A stretch of 64,000 nucleotides of DNA from Bacillus sp. SLBN-46 (GCF_031453555.1 NZ_JAVIZM010000001.1:3293001-3357000), one strand, 5' to 3'; shown: positions 36,186-44,179, counted from the stretch's first letter. Numbers and translations are program-made. Notes: a model not told the origin generated them from the sequence alone.

Positions 36186-36215
36186 TTTTAGTTCCCTCCT
36201 ATTCCTTTATTAAAG

Positions 36216-36243
36216 ATTATCGGTAGGTTATTAAAATAGTTTA
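36216..36243 (-). promoter_or_regulatory. SigD promoter of flgM-flgN-flgK-flgL
   Basis: TAAA (36240-36243), a 16-bp spacer and CCGATAAT (36216-36223), on the minus strand. Confidence 0.85.
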
Positions 36244-36300
36244 GGAATTAATAAAAATAAATTCGATAGTAAATGAACGGTACATAATCTGTATAATTGT

Positions 36301-36335
36301 ATCAAAATAAACCAGGGATTTCATTACATTTTGAT
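36301..36335. promoter_or_regulatory. inverted ATCAAAAT box pair upstream of flgM
   Basis: ATCAAAAT (36301-36308) and its reverse ATTTTGAT (36328-36335) are 27 bp apart and lie upstream of the SigD promoter. They are part of the recurring motif described in the findings. No regulator is known. Confidence 0.35.
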
Positions 36336-36353
36336 TTATATTATTGGCTCAAA

Positions 36354-36384
36354 TAAAAAAGTGAAAAGGTAGTACCCTCTCCAC
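36354..36384 (-). terminator. terminator of flaG-yviE
   Basis: An imperfect hairpin with arms AGTG...GGGTA and TACC...CACT is followed by a T run on the minus strand (plus-strand A tract 36354-36360). Confidence 0.65.
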
Positions 36385-36399
36385 TGATTTTCTGCCTAT

Positions 36400-36975
36400 T
36401 TACGTATTCCTATCCAAATTTCCACCGACAAAGTCTATTTGAAGGTTTTGCATTTGGCGCATATACACTTCTGTTTTCCCAGGTTTATAGTTGTGGATTG
36501 GTTTGTGTGGTATGGTCTCAATTTCAGCACCACCTTGTTTCCAGTCGACATTGAGCTCTGATGGGGTGTAATGAATTTTGACTGAACCGTAACTCGGGAT
36601 AAAACCAATATTAAATTCTATAGGACCTGGATTAGCTTTAGACTCTGCTATAGATACAATCATGTCCGATTTTTTTTCAATTTCAGCTAGTTGATCGCCT
36701 TCTTGTGCTTTTTGAGCTATAGCTTCTAATGCTTCTTGTTTAGCAAAGTTCACCATATCCTCACTGAGTACACTTGGGCTCTTTAAATTCAACTCGTTCC
36801 ACATCTGTTCTTGATCAATATTTAACTGGGAAGGCTTCCGTTCGATCGTTAGTGTAGAAGAAACTTGTTTAATCGATTGTTCGGCGGGCTGCTGTTCCAT
36901 TTCTTGAACTGGCTGGGTTGTGCGTAGTCCTATTTGTGCGTATGTTTGATGTAGTCTAATTTGTGGGACCTGCAT
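36400..36975 (-). CDS. yviE: YviE-like (DUF6470) flagellar-cluster protein
   Basis: This 191-residue protein begins MQVPQIRLHQTYAQIGLRTTQ and contains FNIGFIPSYGSVKIHYTPSELNVDWKQGGAEIETIPHKPIHNYKPGKTEVYMRQMQNLQIDFVG, the DUF6470/YviE signature. In B. subtilis it lies near fliW/csrA/hag. The function is unknown. It follows flaG in one SigD unit. Confidence 0.85.
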   Translation of the reverse strand: MQVPQIRLHQTYAQIGLRTTQPVQEMEQQPAEQSIKQVSSTLTIERKPSQLNIDQEQMWNELNLKSPSVLSEDMVNFAKQEALEAIAQKAQEGDQLAEIEKKSDMIVSIAESKANPGPIEFNIGFIPSYGSVKIHYTPSELNVDWKQGGAEIETIPHKPIHNYKPGKTEVYMRQMQNLQIDFVGGNLDRNT

Positions 36976-37011
36976 GATTTTTCACCGTCTTATACATTTT
37001 ATTTACAGAAT

Positions 37012-37374
37012 TTATACCTTTTTATCTACTAAAAGTCCTAGATAATCAGTCATAGCGGCGTACATATCAAGTAATTTCTTAGAGGGGATTTCTTTAACGA
37101 CCTCGTTCGTGGTGTCATCCACAAGGGTTACATAATACTCTTTTAACTCCTCATGAAATTGAAATTTCAAATGCGTATTTGAAGCCTTCAAAAAATCATT
37201 CATACTTTGCATTACTTTTTCGGTTTTTTCTTTTGTCTGCGCTTGTGGTTGAGGTTGTTGTTGAGGCTGTTGTTGTGTTTCTGGCAATATCTCTTTAATC
37301 TTGGCTGTACTTTCTACTTTAGGAACCTTATAATCCGTCAACTGACTAGTAGAATTGGACAACTTGTCTAACAT
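37012..37374 (-). CDS. flaG: FlaG-like flagellar protein
   Basis: This 120-residue protein has a Gln/Pro-rich linker (residues about 32-50) and the FlaG domain (FLKASNTHLKFQFHEELKEYYVTLVDDTTNEVVKEIPSKKLLDMYAAM). It affects filament length in some species. It is the first gene of a two-gene SigD unit and borders the homing endonuclease insertion. Confidence 0.92.
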   Translation of the reverse strand: MLDKLSNSTSQLTDYKVPKVESTAKIKEILPETQQQPQQQPQPQAQTKEKTEKVMQSMNDFLKASNTHLKFQFHEELKEYYVTLVDDTTNEVVKEIPSKKLLDMYAAMTDYLGLLVDKKV

Positions 37375-37410
37375 TTCCTTGCCCCCCCTTTATTTACTTC
37401 ATTTTATTTT

Positions 37411-37438
37411 ATTATCGGAAGAATAATTGGAATGTTTA
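37411..37438 (-). promoter_or_regulatory. SigD promoter of flaG-yviE
   Basis: TAAA (37435-37438), a 16-bp spacer and CCGATAAT (37411-37418), on the minus strand. Confidence 0.85.
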
Positions 37439-37525
37439 GAGCCTTAAAGCAAATATTGTAAATAGTGGTAAAATTAATGAAAGAAATCAATTTATAAAAT
37501 TTTTTATTAAATAATGATCATCAAT

Positions 37526-37555
37526 TTGAAATACCACCCTTTAATCCTATATAAT
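37526..37555 (+). promoter_or_regulatory. SigA promoter of the homing endonuclease gene
   Basis: TTGAAA (37526-37531), an 18-bp spacer and TATAAT (37550-37555) lie 43 bases before the ATG. Confidence 0.55.
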
Positions 37556-37597
37556 AAATCCAGAACATATGTTTCTGTACAAAGGAGACTAATAGCC

Positions 37598-38449
37598 ATG
37601 TTTAATGATTTAACTGTTATACAAATTAATGTTTTACTTGCAAGTATTATTGGTGATGGAGAGCTTACCAAGCTTTATAAAGGAAGTAGACGTAAAAATA
37701 GTAGTTACAGGGAGCATTTTGGAGACAAACAAAGAGAATATCGCGAGTGGAAAGCTCAATTAATGAATGATCTGTTTTACATTACTCATAAAAGTAATTC
37801 ATTACGATCAGCATCAGGCCCCCTATTCACAAATTTACTGGGACTTTTTTATAACAATGATGGAAATAAAAGCATTCCTGCTACATTATTACCCTATTGT
37901 AATTTATCACATTTCTTAGCTGTACTATATATGGATGACGGTTCCTTGTCTATCACAACCAAAGTTAATCATAATAATAAAAAAATTTACATTACCCCTC
38001 ACATATATTTATCCTTACAAAACTATCCCTCACTAGAATTAACTCTACTAAAAAACCATATCAAAAAATATTTTCAGATCGACTTAAAGTTAGCCAGTAG
38101 AAAGGATGGACATGGATTTATTTTACGGACCACATCCGTTAATGAAACATTCTCTTTCTTAAATAAAATAAAAAACGTTTCTGATAGTTGTCCAAGTATG
38201 TTTTATAAAACACATTGGAACTATCGACTACAACAAGAATCAGAGAGATGGAAATTAAAACTACCAGATTATAAACTTATCGTATCAAGTTCAGATCGAT
38301 GGAAAAACTACTCTTCAAATGAAATTAAAAGACTTGTAGATTTAAAGAAAGAGGGACATCTCGATAAAGAAATTGCAAATTTACTTGGAAGAAGTTATTG
38401 GTCAGTTGTCTATAAATTACGCGAGTTAAGAAAATTGCAGCTTTTATAA
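37598..38449 (+). CDS. LAGLIDADG-type homing endonuclease, free-standing
   Basis: This 283-residue protein is the only plus-strand gene inside the flagellar cluster. Two LAGLIDADG-type helices are seen, LLASIIGDGE (residues 13-22) and FLAVLYMDDGSL (106-117), each ending in an acidic residue needed for metal binding. The C-terminus (NYSSNEIKRLVDLKKEGHLDKEIANLLGRSYWSVVYKLRELR) looks like an added helix-turn-helix. AAAGGAG precedes the ATG at 37598; a longer frame from 37514 lacks a ribosome binding site. It lies next to two group I intron sequences and probably belongs to that mobile system. Confidence 0.85.
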   Translation: MFNDLTVIQINVLLASIIGDGELTKLYKGSRRKNSSYREHFGDKQREYREWKAQLMNDLFYITHKSNSLRSASGPLFTNLLGLFYNNDGNKSIPATLLPYCNLSHFLAVLYMDDGSLSITTKVNHNNKKIYITPHIYLSLQNYPSLELTLLKNHIKKYFQIDLKLASRKDGHGFILRTTSVNETFSFLNKIKNVSDSCPSMFYKTHWNYRLQQESERWKLKLPDYKLIVSSSDRWKNYSSNEIKRLVDLKKEGHLDKEIANLLGRSYWSVVYKLRELRKLQLL

Positions 38450-38584
38450 TAGAAATAAAAAAACGACTATTAGTGGATGTATTCGTTTAAAAACCAATAG
38501 CCTTTTTTCAGTTATATGTGAAAAATATTAATTGCGATTGTTTAATTCTTCGTGTCTAAACAAAGACTACAAAATACTCCCTAT

Positions 38585-38741
38585 CTACTTCCCTAAGAAT
38601 TGCTTCAACGGTTGATAGCCGTCTTCTTGACTTCGAACAAAGCAATCCTTGTAAAGTAGGATCGATTCATGCACTATCTTTAGACTTACAATGTTGGACT
38701 CGTTTTTCACGATTCTTTGTATTCATTTCGTAATGATTCAT
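38585..38741 (-). pseudogene. possible broken small reading frame after the intron relic
   Basis: AGGAGGAG precedes an ATG at 38741 that gives MNHYEMNTKNREKRVQHCKSKDSA and stops at 38667. Shifting one base continues with HESILLYKDCFVRSQEDGY and PLKQFLGK to a stop at 38585. This may be a frameshifted gene of about 52 residues or mere chance. No family is recognised. The rest of 38450-38926 holds the intron relic and degenerate AT-rich sequence. Confidence 0.25.
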
Positions 38742-38769
38742 GAATTCTCCTCCTAAAATAGAAATAGCC

Positions 38770-38915
38770 CTAATTCTTCAAAGGAATTAGGACTTTCGAA
38801 AAGCGGCATTTGCTTCCATACAAGGTTCATGGTCATTGCATTCGTTATAAACCGTCTTCTCTAGTCATTAAACGTTCTCTAGAGTTTTCTCTCAAGCTTG
38901 GGTTTTGACTAAACA
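38770..38915 (-). ncRNA. group I intron relic (truncated)
   Basis: On the minus strand this stretch aligns with the intron at 39506-39834. A CCCAAGCTT Q-like end, the R-type GTTTAATGACTAGAG (38859-38873), AGACGGTT and a hairpin CCTAATTC/GAATTAGG correspond in order to the intact copy. The P element and the S element (P7 3' strand) are missing, so it cannot splice. It begins right after the yjfB-like stop codon. Confidence 0.7.
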
Positions 38916-38926
38916 TTTATATATTA

Positions 38927-39127
38927 TTAAGCTTTTAAATCAATATTTCCACCTAAATGCGGCTGAGCTGCTTGTTGAATAGCAGCTCCGTTTGTAGTAC
39001 CCATCAACTTTTGAAGAGCTTTACCTTGTTGCTCGGCATTTCCCATTGCCATCTTCATGACTGACAAAGATGCTTGTTGCTGAACTTTGCCTTGATTTAG
39101 TGCCATTGACATAAATGCGATATCCAT
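38927..39127 (-). CDS. YjfB-family putative motility protein
   Basis: This 66-residue protein begins MDIAFMSMALNQGKVQQQASLSVMKMAMGNAEQQGKAL, the YjfB family pattern, and ends LGGNIDLKA. The family is small, often near flagellar genes, and of unknown function. GGTGGTGG precedes the ATG. It ends at the intron relic. Confidence 0.82.
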   Translation of the reverse strand: MDIAFMSMALNQGKVQQQASLSVMKMAMGNAEQQGKALQKLMGTTNGAAIQQAAQPHLGGNIDLKA

Positions 39128-39148
39128 GAAACCACCACCTTTTTACTT

Positions 39149-39388
39149 CTAATGGATAACAGAGTGTAGTTGTTTTTCTAAAAAATGAACTTCTTTATTC
39201 AATTCATCCATTCGACCATTCAACTGTTCAATTTCTTGTGCCGTAAGTTCATGATCGAGAGCGTATTGAGCTATCTTTTTCATATCATGAAGCTTCATTT
39301 CTATCTCTTCTAAGATATGATCTTGTTTTTTACACCACTCAAGCTGTTGTTCAAGAAACTGTTGATGTTCTTGCTTTTCTTTATCCAT
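39149..39388 (-). CDS. small coiled-coil protein of the flagellin locus
   Basis: This 79-residue protein consists mostly of charged heptads (QFLEQQLEWCKKQDHILEEIEMKLHDMKKIAQYALDHELTAQEIEQLNGRMDELNKEV). AGGAGG precedes the ATG. It lies between the flagellin terminator and the yjfB-like gene. There is no space for an obvious own promoter (32 bases), so readthrough is likely. The function is unknown; position suggests a motility link. Confidence 0.72.
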   Translation of the reverse strand: MDKEKQEHQQFLEQQLEWCKKQDHILEEIEMKLHDMKKIAQYALDHELTAQEIEQLNGRMDELNKEVHFLEKQLHSVIH

Positions 39389-39417
39389 GAGTTCCTCCTA
39401 CTAAACAGCTTTATATG

Positions 39418-39452
39418 AAAAGAGACTCTAGTAAAACTAGAGCCTCTCTCAT
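39418..39452 (-). terminator. terminator of the flagellin gene
   Basis: AGAGACTCTAG (39421-39431) pairs with CTAGAGCCTCTCT (about 39437-39449); TTTTCAT follows on the minus strand. It lies right after the distal (post-intron) flagellin end. Confidence 0.85.
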
Positions 39453-39460
39453 ATTTAAAA

Positions 39461-39505
39461 TTAACGTAACAATTGAAGTACACCTTGTGGTTGTTGGTTC
39501 GCTTG
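39461..39505 (-). CDS. hag: distal flagellin exon (15 codons)
   Basis: Read on the minus strand this gives [14 protein letters not shown] and a stop, the classic flagellin C-terminus. It directly follows the intron core, preceded by AAAG. Joining it after GCT at 39880 gives [18 protein letters not shown]. The flagellin terminator follows at once, which suggests it is the original gene end. It has no start codon of its own and needs splicing to be expressed. Confidence 0.75.
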   Translation of the reverse strand, partial: QANQQPQGVLQLLR

Positions 39506-39834
39506 CTTTGCGACTGTACCTTTCGATTACAGAATAGACTATATCTTCATCCTATTTTCAAATAGGAGCTGGGCACTTCGAACAGCGATTGCTGCCCTAC
39601 GAGATTCATAGTCATAGCTTCCGCCTTAGACCGTGTTCTCTAGTCGTTGAACCTTCTCCAGAGTTTCCTCACAGGAGCTTGGCTGCTGATTATCCATTGT
39701 TCCATCCTCATCATTTTTAAACCATTACGCTTACCGTTTCCAGTTACGTTGTGGTTGATGAAGCTTTAGGAAGTTCCAGCAATTCACCCAGTTATACTCT
39801 TATCCGTTACCAGATAAGACGCCCTTCAAAATCA
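39506..39834 (-). ncRNA. group I intron core within the flagellin gene
   Basis: Conserved elements appear in order on the minus strand: a P2-like hairpin TCTTATC/GATAAGA (about 39799-39822), P element AATTGCTGGAACTTCC (39769-39784), Q AATCAGCAGCCAAGCTC (39676-39692), R GTTCAACGACTAGAG (39638-39652), S GATGAAGATATAGTCT (39536-39551), and a P9-like CTGTA/TACAG hairpin. P7 pairs GACTA with TAGTC. The 3' end is probably the G at 39506. The 5' splice site is uncertain: the T at 39880 gives a perfect protein junction, but pairing with the guide region (GAAGGGCG) is weak, so the intron may be inactive. Confidence 0.85.
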
Positions 39835-41745
39835 TTATCTCAAGAGTTGTAGTACTCCTTGAGGAATTTGATTCGATTGAGCCAACATTGCTTGTGCTGC
39901 TTGAGAAAGAATAGAGTTCTTAGTTTGAGTCATCATTTCCTTCGCCATGTCAACGTCACGGATACGAGATTCCGCAGCTGTTAGATTTTCAGATGATGTG
40001 TTCAGGTTATTGATAGAGTGCTCTAAACGATTTTGGAATGCACCTAGTTTAGAACGTTCAGTAGAAACTTTTTCAATTGCATTATTAATTACAGAAGTTG
40101 CTGTTTCTGCACCTTGTTGTGATGACACATCTACAGAACTTAGTGAAAGTGATTTAGTACTCATTTCATTTATATCAACTTTCATTGTTTGACCTTCGTT
40201 TGCTCCGATATGGAAAGATAAAGAAGAATCAATATTCTTGTCTTCAGCTGCTTGAGTTTCTTTAAAACTACTAAACTTATTATTAAATAAATCTCTGTTA
40301 GCTACATTTAATTTTAAATCAGCTAAAGCGTTTGCTGATCCATTTTCACCTGCAACTTCAATTTTTCCATCTGACTTAATAGAAACACTACCTGCATCTA
40401 AACCAAGAGCATTTTCAATTCCTGCAGTAAGGTCAGCAACTGTTGTACTAGCAGTAACAGTTAGGCTAGCTTCTGTAACAGAAGAACCACTAATTTTTCC
40501 GTTAATTTTAATAACATCATTTGCTTGTAATCCAAGCTCATTACCATTTCCATCTTTTAAATTTGTAAGTAATGCAGATGAATTAGTTGCTGTTGTGTCA
40601 GCAGCACTATCAGTTAAACCTAAGTCATCACTTAATGCAGTATCATGGATTGTTAAACTTCCATCAGTAAATGAATCAAACTGGATATTACCATTATTTA
40701 GAGAGGCTGAAACTTTCCCCTTTAAATCTGCGTTGGAATCAATTGCTGTGTTAATCATATCAACAATTTGTTGTTTGGAATAAGCATCAGTTGAAGCAGT
40801 TAGGTCAATTGTTTGCTTTGTGCCATTTCCAATAGTAATCTCTAAACTATCATTTGCACCATCTGTAATATTTAGTGCATTTGCAGAATTCACTAAATCA
40901 TCAGTTGCCGCTGTGCTTGCAGCTGCTCCTGCTGTTATTGTTTTTGCAGTTGAGAAACCAAAGAATTTATTTGCTTCATCACCTGATGCTTTAATTGTAA
41001 TATTTTGACCTGCAGTAGCAGCAGTAGTCAGCGTTAATTTTCCACCAGCAACTGAAGAGGCTACTTTAGTTAAATCGGTACCATCTACTGTACCTGCAGC
41101 TGTAAATGCTGCATCAATTTTTGTTTGTAATTCAGCTTGTGTCCATGTTCCTTTTTCAATTTGGATAGTAAGATCAGTACTATTTGCAGTAATTTTTAAC
41201 TCATTGTTGGTATCATCAATTGTATAAGCATCAAAATTTGTATTTGCACTAGTTCCAGCAACACTTGCACCTAAAGTTAAATCTACTGATTCTAATTTTG
41301 TACCTTGAGCAGTCTTATTAGACTCAAGTTCACCGTTTAAAAGCTTCTTAGTATTAAACTCTGTAGTATTAGAAATACGATCGATTTCTTCTTTTAACTG
41401 TGAAACTTCTTTTTGAATTTCTGTTCTGTCTGCATCAGTAGCAGTATCGTTAGAGGCTTGAACCGATAATTCACGCATTCTTTGAAGAATATCATGTGTC
41501 TCGTTCAAAGCGCCTTCAGCAGTTTGGATCATAGAGATTCCATCTTGAGCATTTTTAGAAGCTTGATCTAAGCCGCGAATTTGACCGCGCATTTTTTCAG
41601 AGATTGCTAAACCAGCTGCGTCATCTCCAGCTCGGTTAATACGAAGACCTGAAGATAATTTTTCCATAGATTTTGATTGAGCATTGGATGCACGATCTAA
41701 CTGACGATACGTGTTAAGTGCTGCAATATTGTGGTTAATTTGCAT
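39835..41745 (-). CDS. hag: flagellin, long form, ending inside the presumed intron
   Basis: This 636-residue filament protein is about twice the B. subtilis Hag length. The conserved N-terminus ([61 protein letters not shown]) and C-terminus (residues about 540-636) enclose a long Thr/Ala/Asn-rich variable surface region with repeated flagellin-IN-like segments. The last 15 codons (39835-39879: [14 protein letters not shown], stop) duplicate the distal exon at 39461-39505. GGAGGAAAAG precedes the ATG, and an AGGG/CCCT hairpin (41777-41790) lies in the leader, fitting CsrA control. No canonical own SigD promoter is seen; transcription probably comes from the upstream promoters at 42240 and 42372. 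Confidence 0.94.
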   Translation of the reverse strand: MQINHNIAALNTYRQLDRASNAQSKSMEKLSSGLRINRAGDDAAGLAISEKMRGQIRGLDQASKNAQDGISMIQTAEGALNETHDILQRMRELSVQASNDTATDADRTEIQKEVSQLKEEIDRISNTTEFNTKKLLNGELESNKTAQGTKLESVDLTLGASVAGTSANTNFDAYTIDDTNNELKITANSTDLTIQIEKGTWTQAELQTKIDAAFTAAGTVDGTDLTKVASSVAGGKLTLTTAATAGQNITIKASGDEANKFFGFSTAKTITAGAAASTAATDDLVNSANALNITDGANDSLEITIGNGTKQTIDLTASTDAYSKQQIVDMINTAIDSNADLKGKVSASLNNGNIQFDSFTDGSLTIHDTALSDDLGLTDSAADTTATNSSALLTNLKDGNGNELGLQANDVIKINGKISGSSVTEASLTVTASTTVADLTAGIENALGLDAGSVSIKSDGKIEVAGENGSANALADLKLNVANRDLFNNKFSSFKETQAAEDKNIDSSLSFHIGANEGQTMKVDINEMSTKSLSLSSVDVSSQQGAETATSVINNAIEKVSTERSKLGAFQNRLEHSINNLNTSSENLTAAESRIRDVDMAKEMMTQTKNSILSQAAQAMLAQSNQIPQGVLQLLR

Positions 41746-41827
41746 AATACTTTTCCTCCATACTATTTGGATTTTTAGGGTGTATTCCCTTTAATAATTT
41801 ATCTATAATAAACCCTAATGGGCCATT

Positions 41828-41851
41828 ATCAAAATGAGTGCTGATCAAAAT
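41828..41851. promoter_or_regulatory. direct ATCAAAAT box pair upstream of flagellin
   Basis: ATCAAAAT occurs at 41828-41835 and 41844-41851, 16 bp apart in the same direction, between the tandem-CsrA gene and flagellin. See the motif finding. Confidence 0.35.
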
Positions 41852-42214
41852 TTAGATCATTTTTACTTTTTGATTTCTCGTGAAAATATTTCCATTGAAC
41901 AATTCTTCTCGAAATATTCTAATTTCTCTCGGCGCATCAATTGCAAAGCGAAGTAAACCAGATTCCGTTTGTAAAATAGTTACCTTAATGTTTGCTCCAA
42001 TTAATGTAGGTGACTCAATGATTTTGGTCCCTTTTTTGAGAAACACACGATTACTTTTATTCTCTTTCACTTTAGAAACTTCCATATTCATTGGTGCTTC
42101 AATGACCATTCGAAGTTTGGAATCGATTTGTAGAACAGTAACTTTAATGACATCATCTATAATTACTGATTGTCCAATTTCCCTGCCTACAATGAGCACG
42201 TTACCATCCTCCAA
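41852..42214 (-). CDS. tandem CsrA-domain protein
   Basis: This 120-residue protein contains two CsrA-like units. Unit 1 covers residues about 5-50 (VLIVGREIGQSVIIDDVIKVTVLQIDSKLRMVIEAPMNMEVSKVKE). Unit 2 covers about 57-105 (FLKKGTKIIESPTLIGANIKVTILQTESGLLRFAIDAPREIRIFREEL). Normal CsrA is about 65-75 residues and acts as a homodimer that binds GGA motifs in the flagellin leader. Here one chain may make both halves. It is immediately upstream of flagellin in the csrA position, but fliW is not in the window. Two SigD promoters precede it. Confidence 0.8.
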   Translation of the reverse strand: MEDGNVLIVGREIGQSVIIDDVIKVTVLQIDSKLRMVIEAPMNMEVSKVKENKSNRVFLKKGTKIIESPTLIGANIKVTILQTESGLLRFAIDAPREIRIFREELFNGNIFTRNQKVKMI

Positions 42215-42239
42215 AGATTCATTTGTTTTAACTACTTTA

Positions 42240-42267
42240 ATTATCGGTCAATCAAAATAATTGTTTA
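42240..42267 (-). promoter_or_regulatory. proximal SigD promoter of tandem-csrA/flagellin
   Basis: TAAA (42264-42267), a 16-bp spacer and CCGATAAT (42240-42247), on the minus strand. An ATCAAAAT box (42251-42258) lies inside the spacer. Confidence 0.85.
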
Positions 42268-42371
42268 GTAGTTTTTATAAAAACATTTCTAGCATGTGGT
42301 AAACAAGTAATACTTTGTTATTTTTGGTATTTCAAATATTTTGATTAGGTATCAAATTACTTGTTGTTTAC

Positions 42372-42399
42372 TTTATCGGCAGACAGCACAGACAGTTTA
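42372..42399 (-). promoter_or_regulatory. distal SigD promoter of tandem-csrA/flagellin
   Basis: TAAA (42396-42399), a 16-bp spacer and CCGATAAA (42372-42379), on the minus strand. An ATTTTGAT box (42339-42346) lies just downstream. Confidence 0.75.
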
Positions 42400-42436
42400 G
42401 TATTTTATTTTAAGTTTGATAAAATTTTTATTAAAA

Positions 42437-42482
42437 AAACCGTAAACTTAATGGTTTGCATTACCACTAAATTTACGGTTCT
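42437..42482 (-). terminator. terminator of fliD
   Basis: ACCGTAAACTT (about 42439-42449) pairs with AAATTTACGGT (about 42469-42479) around a 19-base partly paired loop; a T run follows on the minus strand. Confidence 0.85.
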
Positions 42483-42492
42483 ACTATATTTT

Positions 42493-44064
42493 CTACATTC
42501 CTAATTGCTGGGATAGCCAAGACCCTTGAGAATTCAACTGTTGCATAGCTTTTTCCATCGCCCCAAATTGCTTCCATAGTCTTTGTTCATAGGCGTTAAC
42601 CTTGTCTTGTTCATTATAGATATTGGTATCTAGCGATTTGGTTTGTTTTGCCATAAAGCTCTTGGTATCAACGGTACTAGTGAGAGACCCTGCTATGGAT
42701 CCAAGTTGAGTAATGGTTTCATTTAATCGATCATAAATTCTCCAACCAAATCCACTAATATCGTGGAGGTCCTTGTCATTCGCGGTCGTCTTCGAAATTG
42801 CAGCATTCCGATCTTTTGTTGTAAATAATTTTTTGACATCTTCTAAATTTGTTTTGAGGACACCCTTTAGTTTTTCTTCGTCGAGAACTAGTTTCCCATT
42901 ATCTTTATAACTGCTAGAGAAATTAATTCCAATGCTTTTTAAGGTTTTAAAATCCGGTGAAGCACTTGGATCGCCAACCACTGACATTAGACTATTCCGC
43001 ATTTCCGTTAAGAAAGACTGAATCGTGGAATCTCCTGCCAACAAGCCGCTTTTCGCTTTTTCATCCCACAGTTTGATGTCAGTATCTTTCATATCCTTCT
43101 TCTGATCATCCAATAGTGGTGGGTAATCACGATACTTTTTTTCTGTTAGTTTACCGTTTAAATCTGAAATTAGTTCATTGTACTTATCAACAAATGTCTT
43201 AATGCTAGTAAATACAGCATCCGTATCACTTTTTGTATTGACAGACAAAGACTCATCTGCTGCCATATTCGACTTAATTTCAAACGTCATCCCATCAAAC
43301 GTCACAGTATTAGTATCTGAACGAAAATCAAGACCGTTAATAGTCATTTTAGCTTGTACAGCATTAGACCCAGTGACAACTGACATGGTGGAACTAGTAT
43401 TATAACTACCACCACTAATTGACCCTCCAGGGATCCCTAATATAGATAGAAGATTGGAAGTTGAACCTTGAGCAAGTTTTACATCTTGACCCGAACCAGC
43501 AGTCTTATTGGTAAAGGTGAAAGATTTCTCTGAAGCTGAATAAGAAACATTCATATTTATTGTAGTATCGCTAGAAATTTTATTTAATAGGGACGAGAGC
43601 GTGTCCTTAGTAGGATCAAAATCAACTGTCTGATCATTAATTTTTATTGAACTACCCGTTACACCTAAGTCAATTAATTTTTTGCTTGTATCAAGACTGC
43701 TTGTTTGAAAGAACTTCACTGTAGCCGCTTTAGGTGGTTGTGCCTGTTGTACATTTGTAATTTCATAAGAAGACAAGCTCGGAATCCCGCTAACCGTTGC
43801 TGATACGATACTTTCATCCGATGAACTGGATGTTTTCTTGTTAAAAGTAGATTCCAAGCGTAAATCTTTCATTGAATTATAGAAATCATTTACCTTTTTA
43901 TTCACGTCACGATAGGCATCGGTTTTCCATGTAGCTAATGTTTTAGATTGCTGCATTTTGTTTAGCCTTGCGCTTTGGACTTTAACCAAATTGGCAACAA
44001 TCTCATCGGTATTCATACCGGACGCTAAGCCAGACACACGCAATGTATTACTCGTATCAATCAT
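42493..44064 (-). CDS. fliD: flagellar filament cap protein FliD
   Basis: This 523-residue filament cap protein shows the N-terminal RVSGLASGMNTDEIVANLVKVQSARLNKMQQ signature and a C-terminal coiled coil (NIYNEQDKVNAYEQRLWKQFGAMEKAMQQLNSQ). The ATG at 44064 is preferred over GTG 44073, which sits in the GGAAGTG ribosome binding site. It forms a single-gene SigD unit here, unlike the B. subtilis fliD-fliS-fliT operon. Confidence 0.95.
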   Translation of the reverse strand: MIDTSNTLRVSGLASGMNTDEIVANLVKVQSARLNKMQQSKTLATWKTDAYRDVNKKVNDFYNSMKDLRLESTFNKKTSSSSDESIVSATVSGIPSLSSYEITNVQQAQPPKAATVKFFQTSSLDTSKKLIDLGVTGSSIKINDQTVDFDPTKDTLSSLLNKISSDTTINMNVSYSASEKSFTFTNKTAGSGQDVKLAQGSTSNLLSILGIPGGSISGGSYNTSSTMSVVTGSNAVQAKMTINGLDFRSDTNTVTFDGMTFEIKSNMAADESLSVNTKSDTDAVFTSIKTFVDKYNELISDLNGKLTEKKYRDYPPLLDDQKKDMKDTDIKLWDEKAKSGLLAGDSTIQSFLTEMRNSLMSVVGDPSASPDFKTLKSIGINFSSSYKDNGKLVLDEEKLKGVLKTNLEDVKKLFTTKDRNAAISKTTANDKDLHDISGFGWRIYDRLNETITQLGSIAGSLTSTVDTKSFMAKQTKSLDTNIYNEQDKVNAYEQRLWKQFGAMEKAMQQLNSQGSWLSQQLGM

Positions 44065-44125
44065 AATAATCACTTCCTTTTAAAAGATTATGTATAAATA
44101 ATATTTTTATATGTTATTAATCTTT

Positions 44126-44153
44126 ATTATCGGTTAGATGGAAAAATAGTTAA
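44126..44153 (-). promoter_or_regulatory. SigD promoter of fliD
   Basis: TTAA (44150-44153), a 16-bp spacer and CCGATAAT (44126-44133), on the minus strand. Confidence 0.8.
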
Positions 44154-44179
44154 TAATATTTTCATTCAAAAACTATAAT

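Noticed and set aside
41746..41851. SigD promoter immediately upstream of flagellin
   Set aside because: The best match has an 18-bp spacer and TTGATAAT in place of CCGATAAT, unlike the six consistent 16-bp promoters in the window.
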